From the NCBI RefSeq assembly GCF_020184175.1, contig NC_065530.1:24219260-24283259 (forward strand): 64,000 nt of DNA. Direction: 5' to 3'. Below the pieces are notes generated by a model. It did not search any database. It saw only the letters and a list, made by a program, of their open reading frames with translations, and was not told the origin of the DNA. Source of the DNA: Aphis gossypii (Eukaryota > Arthropoda > Insecta > Hemiptera > Aphididae). This document shows, piece after piece, positions 54,720-64,000 of this stretch (position 1 is its first letter; every line of letters starts with the position of its first letter). The translations under genes were made by a program, and so were the position numbers.

Positions 54720-55760
54720 TCCATCATAATGAAAACTAACTGCACGCTCGTCTCAAGAAGTCGTACACACGGGCACGCGCACTAGCGTTTGCAAACGGAT
54801 ATAATAATAATAATATTATATAGGTGGTATACGTTTATATAGGTGTATAGGATTTTCGTCCTTAACGATAGCCGTCGTGTATCGCGTAAAAAACAACAGC
54901 TGTAAGTATTATTTTTCATCCCGCGAATAGTAACGGGTCAGGATGTCCATCGCTCGAGCACCGTTTCTAAAATTGTGAAAAATCTCGTATAGTTATTATT
55001 TTATTGGCCGGAGAAAAGTTAATTTTGTAATACATATAAACCGTTCGTGTACAACGAAAACCGTTCCAAGGCGATGGTAATAAAGTAGGTATGATGCGCC
55101 ACTGTGGCGGTACGTCTTCGGGACGGAGTTTCATTGGCGGCACGACGTATTATCCGCTCCTTCGTCATTAAATGTCTTATTATACAACAGTATAGTGCAC
55201 ATAAAGAATACACAAGCACATGTTCGGGTTCCCACATAATATATAACTCAGGGGTAGATTGACTGTGTAGCGGGGAGAGAAGCCAAAATTGTGATCTCCT
55301 TCAAACGTGTCTTAACTTATAAATACTTCGCGGGTTTTATCATGACGGCGGGCGGGCGGTAGAAGATAGGCTGGCACAGCGTGCCGGTTGGCTGAACAAA
55401 TTGTAGCCCGAGAGAGAATAAAAAAAGGAAACGGTACTTGGACGCGTATAAGGGGTAGTGTATATCGAGTTAAATAATTTACTTAAGGGGAGTTGTGGGT
55501 AATTGTAGAGGGCTTGAATAAAATGTGTTTGCGAGCATGGCAATAATAACAATATTGCCATTTTGGAAGCTTTTAAAGGGATTGCTGTTGAATGGCCACA
55601 CGTGGGGATATAAGACGGAGAAGAAAAAACGGTCTGTAAAAAAATACAAAACTTATCCGATGCATTCATTGTTCGGTTGGAGTACAGCTGCCGGCGGTAG
55701 AAGGGGTGCGTATGTATTAGAGTATGACGATTAATGGCTATATGTCACGAGTGTTGTATG
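54720..55760. promoter_or_regulatory. CpG-rich block, possible promoter region
   Basis: CpG words are dense at 54.75-54.99, 55.04-55.17 and 55.33-55.46 kb, including a GGCGGGCGGGCGG run near 55347. Open frames coexist on the two strands: minus 55340-55669 (109 codons, ATG) and plus from an ATG at 55537 to 55734 (65 codons). Overlapping opposed frames in a CpG-rich block are expected without coding. The minus frame has Ser/Pro/Thr-rich low-complexity content and no family resemblance. I read the block as promoter-like, with a small chance that one frame is a short gene. Confidence 0.35.
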
Positions 55761-56344
55761 AAAGTTATGCCGTTTGAGTAATCGTAAGTATTGTATTCAA
55801 AAATTGAATGTTCAAATGACAAAGTGAAGAATATATTATATACAAACGTATATAAATCGATTTAATGAGTTACAATCTAAATTTCATGACATCACTTTAA
55901 TTTAATAATAATATTCGATTTATGACATGTACAAAAAAAATTAAGTAGAAATTACATATTAAAATTAGAACTCACTGTTTGTCTGTAAGAATATTTTATT
56001 TATTTTAATTTATGTACTTGAATAAACATCATTAACTTTGATTAACGTAGAATTCAACTAAAATAATTTCTTACTACCACCGAGTACGTTTATAAATACA
56101 TATTACCTATACATAATATATTATATTCAATGGTATTTCTTAACATTATTTTTTAGAAATTATTATATTGCGATAATTAAAAATTAAACTATATGGCAAT
56201 ATTTAAAGAAATGAATGTATACGAAATGAATCATTTTTCAAACTTACATTTTGCTATATTAATCTACAATCGTTAACATATCAAATGAAGCATAATTAGT
56301 ATATTATACATTTTTTTGAATAATAGTATTCATTTTTAATTTTA
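55761..56344. other. AT-rich noncoding DNA
   Basis: No open frame, terminus or structured element noticed. Confidence 0.5.
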
Positions 56345-56600
56345 CATTTTGAAGTAGAAACTACTATTTGAAGTTCTTATTAACATCAAAATTCGGACAA
56401 GTAGTTTATTAATTATAAATATTTAAAGTAAAGATAAGCGAAGTAGTGAATTAATATTTTATTGAGTACCGGCCTCTGCATCAATCTACTCCGATCGTCT
56501 AAACTTTACATCTAAATTTTAAGTTACTCATCTAAAATTCGATTTTTAAACATCATAGTGTTTCAAAAATATTTTACTTTGCAATAAGGAATTGAAAATA
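56345..56600. mobile_element. Foldback MITE with long inverted repeats, copy 1
   Basis: This is a diverged direct copy of the element at 60785. The two share ATTTTGAAG(T/C)AGAA, ATCAAAATT(C/T)GGACAAGTA(G/A)TTTAT, TATTTAAA, TAAGCG, a (G)GGTACCG/GAGTACCG node, and a right half with (C/A)CTAAAAT, TCGATTTTT and AAAATATT(T/C)TAC. Within the copy, the left arm (GTAGAAAC...AACATCAAAATTCGGACAAGTAG) is complementary to the right arm (CTCATCTAAAATTCGATTTTTAAACATC...), so it folds back over most of its length. There is no coding capacity, as expected of a MITE. Confidence 0.6.
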
Positions 56601-58579
56601 CATGCTGTCACTAAAAAATAGCATTAACAAAAAAAATATATTTTTTTTAAAAGTGATACGAAAATAATATATTTAAAAAACTTAAAATGTTGTTGAAAAA
56701 ATGTTTTATAGTAAATTAATGAAACTACATAAAAGTAGGTAAGTACTAAGTAGGTATACAATTTAATGTCAAAAATTTGATAACTATCGTTGACATTGGA
56801 TTATTATAATTGTTCTATAATATTTATTACTTTTAAATTATAATTCTGAAAATCACTTGCTCTATATAATCATTTACTTTAATTTCGGGTCAATTATTTT
56901 TGAATAATTACCACTTGAAATAATTGAAAACAGATTTTGTTCAACGAAATTAATTCATGTGCATATTGAATACAAAAGAAAATAACGAAAATAAAGACAC
57001 ATACAAGTACATTAACAATAGATGTTAGGAGATTTCAACTTAGAAATAATAATATGAAACATACTTAGTACGTTCAACCCGTTTTGAAATATAAGAAAAA
57101 ATGTTTACTAAACATGCTTTATCACTGTTCTCAGCTATTTTTAAAAATATTTATATTTTACCCATTTTAACATTTTTATAGAATTGTTTTGAATTTAATT
57201 CATTTAATTATTAAAGTTATAGTTATATCTTTATATATATATATATATATATCTAAGTTAAGTAAACACATATGCGTCAATCCATTCACAAATAAAAATC
57301 ACGAAACTTTTTAAAGTTTTAAATAAATAATTTTAAATATTTCAATAGAATTCTCATCCTATTTGTTTTGCCCACGGTAATTCTACATAAACTATAATAT
57401 ACAAGAAAGTCATAATTGAAAAACTTTCTATCGTTGAAACAGAAAGTAAACGTTAGAATTAGACGCTAAAGTTCAAAGTCAGATCACGATTTTTTTTTTC
57501 ATAAAGATGGATAGCTTAAAAATAAAGTAAAAAATAAACTCAAAGGTTTATATTATTTTAGGATGGATTTTGCTTAAATTGAAGAAATGGAAAGTATGCA
57601 TTATAAAGTATTGAAGAAGAAAGTTCTCTGGACGTCACAATTCAAAAGTTCTATAGCTCGCGTGTTGAGTAGATGTTTTGTAAAGCAAAAATGAAAATAT
57701 GTAACAAAGTATAAAACTTTTAGCATAGAATTTTATTTATACGATGGTGATTGATCTTAAAAAAATAACCACGTAACAGTGAACTTTATGGACTTCTTGA
57801 CAATTTATACATTTTCGTTTTAACTTTAAATTACAAGTACCCTTCTACAAACCATAATATGTAATAGTAAAAATGTAAAAATGTATCATAAATTTAATAT
57901 TCAGAAATAAAGTTATATGTATGAGTTAAACAACATATGTATCGTGTACAGTACTTTGTATTAGGTACACTTCATTTTATACCATCAACATTATTTTTCA
58001 TATTTAATCTATCTAAAATAAAAATCAATTAATATATTAATTATTTTTATATTTTTTTTAATAGTTAATAATTCTAATAATATATTTTTGAATAGTTTTC
58101 TCTTCAAGTTTTTTTTTTTTTTATAAATGTTACTTAATAATAATAAACAAACAGAAATTATATTGAGTAACTATTGGCTATATAAATTAATATTATTTAA
58201 TTAATCGGAAATAATAGTAATGCAATACCATTCAACATTAATTAAAAGGTATTTAAAGGTCTAAATAAAAATTGTGTTCCTTATATTTTATAGAATTATT
58301 TTTAAATTAATACTAATTTACTATAAATTGTTCATCAAACAAAACCGAAAATTTTATTTAGTTGAAAAAGTATTTTGTTTGTTACTAAATAAATATCACG
58401 GTTATTAAAAGATGTGTGAATAACAAAGTTTAAAAAAAATCAATAAAAGCCATGGTTCCTATGTTGTTCCCTACGATCATAGTAATTTAAAAAAAAGATC
58501 AATACAATGATGGAAAATATTATTATAGGTTAAAAATCTTTCGATATGTTACGGTGTGATTTATATTATACTGGAATGT
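56601..58579. other. AT-rich noncoding DNA
   Basis: No gene or element recognised other than the TA microsatellite. Confidence 0.5.
57232..57252. repeat. (TA)n microsatellite
   Basis: Ten TA units in AT-rich DNA. Confidence 0.9.
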
Positions 58580-59060
58580 ACGCAACTAACCTTCAGCGCA
58601 TCATTGAATGAGAATTCCATATTATTCAACCGCGGGCCATATCTGGTACATTTATATGATTTTTCCTACTAAATCAAAAATGGAAATATAGTAACCCGAT
58701 AACTTAAACTCGGGAAGAAGCAGTTTATATGTAACGTCATACCTAGGAGGTACACATTGTTTATTCACACTCAGCGTCCATATAGGGTTGTTGATTGACG
58801 CACTGGGGAAGTATATAGTACGGATCCCACCGCGCGATAACAATATTCCCCTTTTTTCCGCTCCTAATTCACGAAAACAGCACAATTCTGTTTACAAAAT
58901 ATATTCCATCGGTTATCGGAGAGTATGTGTAATCGAGAAGTTAACCAAATAAGCCTACGGGGACGGCGGCAATGCTTTTAATGGAAAATGGACCCCTTGC
59001 CTTCCGGCACCTCTGCCAACATCCACTTCAGTTTTATACTCTTTGTGTTCAGTGCAGTTA
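58580..59060. other. Balanced-composition island with exon-like segments
   Basis: This island has a good 3' splice-site look-alike at its left end (CTAACCTTCAG before 58596), followed in one frame by 24 codons to a stop. It also carries a 77-codon minus-strand frame (58652-58885) and a C-rich tract near 58.99-59.02 kb. None shows family resemblance. It could be a conserved noncoding block, an exon pair of a spliced transcript, or old repeat. I favour noncoding. Confidence 0.3.
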
Positions 59061-59384
59061 TTCGATTCATTAAATTTCATCGTAAGATTATTTTCCAAAA
59101 ACTATAAGAGATCATTGTTTAAAACTCTTTCGAATATTTTTAAATTGAAGATAACTATAAAATTATCGAACACGTAATTTATTTTTTTAAATATAATGCA
59201 TTGTATTATGATGCGGATGTGTACAAATACCATCTACAAAAAACATTTACAAAATCTGAACCTATACTCGATAACTAATAACACAATGTATTGGTATTGT
59301 GAACTATGAAAAATAAAATAAATATTTTTTTGTCTATAGAATTGATGATCAGTTAGTTAAATAAATTATGGTCATATTTTTTTC

Positions 59385-59403
59385 AAGTGTAATTATTACA
59401 CTT
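59385..59403. repeat. Small inverted repeat AAGTGTAA-TTA-TTACACTT
   Basis: A perfect 8-base stem with a 3-base spacer. The length is modest, so a chance origin is possible. Confidence 0.8.
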
Positions 59404-60784
59404 ATGAACATTTTAAAAGAAATATGTGAAGACCAAAACGTGCATGAGACAAAAAATTCATGAGACATGAATCAAAATAAGTTAATCGCATGATATGATT
59501 ATATATATATACTAATATTATATGAAAATCATATTATATTTCATTCATCGTTCGATAAATAAAGCAGCAAACATGTTTGATTCATATTATGTGGATATGT
59601 GGTTTGCTTACCAATATCACGTTATAGACATCAACAGTCATCGTTCGCCATCGTATTCATACGAAGATACCTATAATATCGCTTGATTAGGTAATTTCAT
59701 TAACACAAGAAGTTTGGGTCAAAACGCAAATGTTTTATACATTTTTAATATATTAAATAAACGAGATGGTACTTATTTAGTTTTCAGTGGTCACTATTGG
59801 AAGGATGAGCCAAATGAGCGAATTTCACCTTTCGTCGGATCTGCAGATGAATTTGGACCGTTCGAACGTAACTAATTTCTAATGTTTACCTACCGCGTAA
59901 ATACGGTTCACCGATAAGGTATGTATAACGATGCAGTCGACTGTAAGACACTATTAGAAATGTTGCCGTTTGGAAATTGATAACAGAACAGAATAATATA
60001 GACGTACAATAATTGTGTAATGCGTACACACGACTAGAATAATTTTAAAATCAAAATTTTTTCCTCGTTTGTTACATTATGATCTTTTATGCAAATCCTA
60101 AACTGTCAAAAAAATATGTTATCTCATAATTATAATGTCCATGTTAACCTATTAATAATATTTAAAGCACAGAAGGTTATTTTTTTATTTGCCTTTTAGG
60201 AAATACTGACATTGATAGAACAATCTAATCATAGACTGCCCTCTTTTATTTTGTTTTTAAAAATGAAACAATTGAAAGAAGTCTTTAACTGTATATTGTT
60301 GCAACCATCGATATTCATTAATAAAATAATCAATAATTGAAAATAACTCAAATCTTAAACCAACAAAAGTACCTATATATAAAAAATATGATATTACACA
60401 TAACCATTAAATTAATATTATGTTAAACTCAAACATAAGTAGGTATACATGTTCAGTATCCAAAGTAGTCTCAAAAAAAATTTTTTTTTAATGATTTGTA
60501 TTTACAATATTACAAATCATAATCAGTGAGTACCATAGTTAATTTGTTAACACAATATTATACATTTAATTATTTAAATTATTTTTATAAAAACCAAATT
60601 TGACTTCCTTAAATATTATGTTATGTATATTGTATAGATACTGTAAGATTCTTTTATCGAGCAACAATAATAAATCATTTCAAAATCTGTTAACAGTTTT
60701 GAATGTATTTTTTATATTTTCAATCATCATACATTTTTAAGCTTTTTTTTATTTCTTTGAGTTATTTGAGTTATTATATTCTTC

Positions 60785-61075
60785 TATTTTGAAGCAGAAT
60801 TTTTTTCGAAGTATTTATATATATATATACATATCAAAATTTGGACAAGTAATTTATGAGTTATAACTTATAAGTATTTAAACTTTAAAGTTTAAGTAAG
60901 CGGACTATATAGTTGATGAACATTTTGTGGGTACCGCCGTACCTATCTCCACACTCCACTCACCTAAAATTTAAATACTCATAAAGTAATAACTCATAAA
61001 ATACTCGCCCTAGTGTCGATTTTTATGTATCGATATACCTACTCAAAAAATATTCTACAATGCAATTAAAAATGC
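60785..61075. mobile_element. Foldback MITE with long inverted repeats, copy 2
   Basis: The left arm AAGTAATTTATGAGTTATAACTTATAAGTATTTAAA is mirrored by the right arm, whose reverse complement reads GAGTATTTTATGAGTTATTACTTTATGAGTATTTAAA (each shown in part and continuous only in the genome). The complementarity extends outward through ATATCAAAATT / ATAAAAATC to AGAATTTTTTTCGAAGTA / AGAATATTTTTTGAGTA near 60798 and 61062. The stem is thus about 110 bases per arm around a short G/C-richer centre (GGGTACCGCCGTACC, 60929). It matches the copy at 56345 in the same orientation. Noncoding. Confidence 0.65.
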
Positions 61076-63824
61076 TTTTTATCATTTACAAAATAAAAAC
61101 TTAATTAAACAAAAAATTATAGCGATGAAAATATTTAAAAATGTGTTGTATTTCAACTAGACATTATTTAAAAATATTATATAAAAACAATAATGCGTTT
61201 TTAAATAATGAACGTTTTTCTATAAAATAATCACCTTGTTTATATATTAAGTTGAATAACTATATTTCAACAGTCAAATAAGGTAACAATAACCAGAAAA
61301 TGTAATTTCTATCTTCAGAGTATATATAGGTACCTAATACTCATGGTTATCCGTGAGGTCAGTTAATTAAGTAGTAGTCAGTAGACTAACAAACGCGAAA
61401 ATTGCTTTCAACCGGATACTTAAATGATGGGCAGATGAAGAGATGAACGTCTAACTTGAGAAAAGATCTTGACACATAAATTAAGTTCAGCTTAACTAGT
61501 CGGCGTTAAGACGAAAAATAAACGTGAAAGGCACAGTACATATAGTTTTAGCTATACCGAATAAGTAACTAAACATTTATGCTAAAGTTATCTACAATGA
61601 GATAGTGAAACCAACAACTCACACTAAACTATTAGGTAGAAGTTATAACAGCTTAATTATTATGTACAATTCAAAGGAAACACAAGTCATAAAATAGATA
61701 CAAATTAATATAATAAATATTTCAACATTTATTGTGATAGGTAGGTACACTTATATTTAATACACGACTTATTGTTTCTCATTATTAAAACATTATTGAA
61801 TATCAAGAATAATAATTTACGTATTTAATAACTAAATATTTTTGAATTATTCGTACTCTTTGAATTGTAAACAATATTTGTAACAATTTAGGTAAAAATT
61901 AAATGTACGTATGTATTATTTAAAAATATTTATTTTACAAGCTTCATAAAATACTTTAGTAAATGACTGAATTTTGTTATTATGAATTCGTCATTGAGGT
62001 CAAAAAGAAGTATAATATATTTTGTATTTGAAATGAATAAAATGGATTTTGGTGTTGCAAAAAAAATAAAATGGCTCTTTAACAATCAACATCTCAAGCT
62101 ATACATTTGATATACACCACGGCGCGGTATGGCTTGTGAATATTATAATTTCATAATAAATATTTAATAGTTTAACAATATCATAAAATATTCTTTAAGT
62201 ATAGAATTAAAATAAAACCCATTTATCGAAAAATAATGTTTGTAATATAAATCTATATTTATAGTAAACTCATCATTAACTTTATGTTTTTTATTATTCT
62301 TTCTAAAATAGTAAAATGAAAATTTTCTTTGGAATACAAGAAGATATCAAAAAAATGTTGATTAAAAGGTTTTGTATCATAAAAAACATAAATTATTTCT
62401 TATGTTATTGATGAGTAATGACATTATAATAATATCTAATGTATAATGTTGAAATATAACAATTCATAAACAATAAGGTCAAAAATCTAAAATGTTTGCA
62501 AATGTGAATAATTTATTCGAAAACTACATTATATAAATAAAAAATACAACATGATACATCTTGTAGTTAACTTTCAACCAACTTTAATGAATCAGGTTAT
62601 TTATTGATCAGAAAGTGATTAATATTTCTTGTTTTCTATCTTAAATAAAATTTTCATAATTTGTATACAATTTTAATAATGAATGTATTGCAATAGTTAT
62701 TTTTTTACCATTACAATAATGTTTGGTTATTGTTTATTAAAGGTCTAATTTATTTTTAAAACTACAATTATCACACTAATATCTAAAAAATAACTTTACA
62801 TTAATTAAATTAATGTAAACATAAACACATTTAAAATTCAGTTAAATTAGTTTGTAAATGTGTATGTATTTAAGAAACGCCATTAGGTCAACTGTGGTTG
62901 AAGGGTATGTACCTAAAGATTATCCATGAGAAAAGGAAACATGTTTAATTTAATTCTAGCTTCACGGTAAGTTTTGCAGTAGCCAGGACTAACGATTGAA
63001 TGCTAAACGGTGATATGTTCTCTTCGTGCGATAAAAATCAGGCACATGTTTTCTGGTCTTCTTTCATCATAAATCCATAAACAAGCCCAATATGACTAAT
63101 TCTTATACACTCACTTAAGATTCTGTTTTGTTAGAAAAACTACAGTTAATTTTAGCATTATTTGCAGTTTTATACATAAACATTATAAACACTAATAAAA
63201 TTAAACGTAAATCATGTATTGCAGATCGTTAAACATTTTTTTTTTTTATTATTATTACTGATATATTAGTATAACTAAGAAAACTTAACGATTAACTGAA
63301 GATTATAATCATAATAATAGTTATTACTATCAATTTATATTTGATGTCTCAAAATCTAGTTATTTTCAAGTTATTTATTATTTATACAGTATACACATAT
63401 GATATTTTAACGAAAGTACACACGTTTTACAAATTCTATAATAAATTGTTAACATTTTTCTTACATATTTCAATAATTTATTTAGAGTATCTTTAATATT
63501 TCTAAGCTTTTAGGTTACCTATATATTAAATTATGTTTTATATACTTTCCAAATTCATTGTGATCATAATGTTTAATAAGTACAAATGGACAATACAATA
63601 ATTGTTAGTTTTCCAGTATTATATCTGCTCGTTAAAATATTATGGTTGTTACATTACGGGAATAAATAAATTTATGGTAATTTTGCCTATCATAACAATT
63701 TGATTATTCCAAACTATGAAATATCTGATGAAATATATATAATAAACTATTTTAGAATAATTCTATAAATTATATCAAATTATTAATGATGTTTAAAAAT
63801 GCAATAATAAAACACTATTTTCAG
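61076..63824. other. AT-rich noncoding DNA
   Basis: Mixed patches at 61.37-61.55 and 62.88-63.06 kb are the only departures. No open frame above chance and no element ends were seen. Confidence 0.5.
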
Positions 63825-63885
63825 GCCAAAAGGTGATGATCTAGAAGGTCAGTGTATGAGACATATAATTGGCAGATCCGATTAA
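63825..63885 (+). CDS. Possible terminal coding exon, last ~19 codons
   Basis: After ACTATTTTCAG, a good 3' splice site, one frame (one base completing a split codon) reads PKGDDLEGQCMRHIIGRSD and stops at TAA (63883-63885). Composition changes sharply at the splice site, from AT-rich to balanced, and the downstream 100 bases carry a hairpin and an AATAAA. That is the layout of a last exon with a short 3' UTR. Against it, the minus strand is also open across the same bases and the peptide matches no family I know. No upstream partner exon with the right phase was identified. Confidence 0.25.
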
Positions 63886-63902
63886 GCTAAGTGCACGCGA
63901 TG

Positions 63903-63935
63903 ATTTATCAGAGGAAACCTCTGTGTACGATAAAT
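63903..63935 (+). other. Stem-loop with bulge (possible RNA structure in a 3' UTR)
   Basis: ATTTATC (63903-63909) pairs perfectly with GATAAAT (63929-63935), and AGAGG (63910-63914) with CCTCT (63918-63922) around an AAA loop. A 6-base bulge GTGTAC lies on the 3' side only. In total 12 base pairs form with no mismatch. It lies between the possible stop codon at 63885 and an AATAAA at 63988. It could be a regulatory UTR hairpin or chance. Confidence 0.5.
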
Positions 63936-63987
63936 GGGCTACGATGAAAGGTTGCCTGCACTAAGCATTTTGCACGCTCTTTCTCTA

Positions 63988-63993
63988 AATAAA
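63988..63993 (+). terminator. Candidate polyadenylation signal AATAAA
   Basis: AATAAA follows the possible terminal-exon stop by about 100 bases, in a patch of balanced composition where the hexamer is less trivial than elsewhere. The window ends seven bases later, so the cleavage site is not visible. Confidence 0.3.
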
Positions 63994-64000
63994 CAATATG

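Noticed and set aside
55340..55669. 109-codon minus-strand ATG frame, Ser/Pro/Thr-rich
   Set aside because: An opposed open frame overlaps it, and it sits in a promoter-like CpG-rich block. Nothing links it to a family.
59049..59081. Micro-exon-like segment between TTCAG and GTAAG
   Set aside because: A 29-base segment bounded by short consensus matches occurs often by chance, and no partner exon was found.
1..64000. Conserved insect microRNAs (let-7, bantam, miR-10, miR-iab-4 and similar), tRNA B-boxes and (TTAGG)n telomere repeats
   Set aside because: I looked for their diagnostic words by eye and found none. A covariance-model scan was not possible here.

Overview
The window looks like nuclear DNA of an insect, most likely an aphid or close relative. 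This is inferred from style, not from a recognised gene. The DNA is very AT-rich, with endless TATAATATTATAATA-type strings, frequent TAGGTACCTA / GGTAGGTATAC motifs, many short microsatellites, small TIR transposons and degraded transposase fragments. There is no bacterial-style gene packing. I saw no tRNA, rRNA or CRISPR and no recognisable conserved multi-exon gene. Most of the 64 kb reads as intergenic or very long intronic sequence.

Layout: 1-8.5 kb is AT-rich and featureless. At 8.5-8.64 kb there is a dead mariner/Tc1-type transposase fragment. At 11.9-13.1 kb lies the one reading frame that clearly exceeds chance for this composition: a 317-codon minus-strand ORF with an amphipathic/hydrophobic N terminus and an internal ~330 bp tandem duplication rich in Thr-Asp-Ala-Ala-Ala-Ser, with a TATA-like box upstream and an AATAAA downstream. 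From 13.4 to 17.4 kb G/C- and CpG-richer blocks alternate with AT-rich DNA. At 20.7-21.0 kb there is a small TIR element. From 24.2 to 28.7 kb is the longest CpG-rich domain, a plausible promoter or regulatory region. It is followed by a ~709 bp TIR element at 28.87-29.58 kb and a minus-strand protein-coding relic at 30.0-30.2 kb. From 31.2 to 49 kb the DNA is almost empty, broken by a few G/C-richer islands (31.2-31.7, 33.1-33.6, 36.2-36.6, 41.2-41.5 kb), one of which has three clustered Caudal/posterior-Hox-type sites, and by a near-perfect 52 bp palindrome at 44.2 kb. A poor LINE-like relic may lie near 49.2 kb. From 52 to 64 kb there are another CpG-rich block (54.7-55.8 kb), two diverged copies of one long-TIR foldback MITE (56.4 and 60.9 kb), small open segments at 58.6-59.9 kb, and at the right edge a possible terminal coding exon with a hairpin and AATAAA behind it.

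The gene content is therefore thin. The repetitive 317-residue ORF is the best candidate for something undescribed, and the rest is mainly transposon debris and candidate regulatory DNA. Short ORFs up to about 130 codons are at the level expected by chance and are not annotated as genes unless other evidence supports them.
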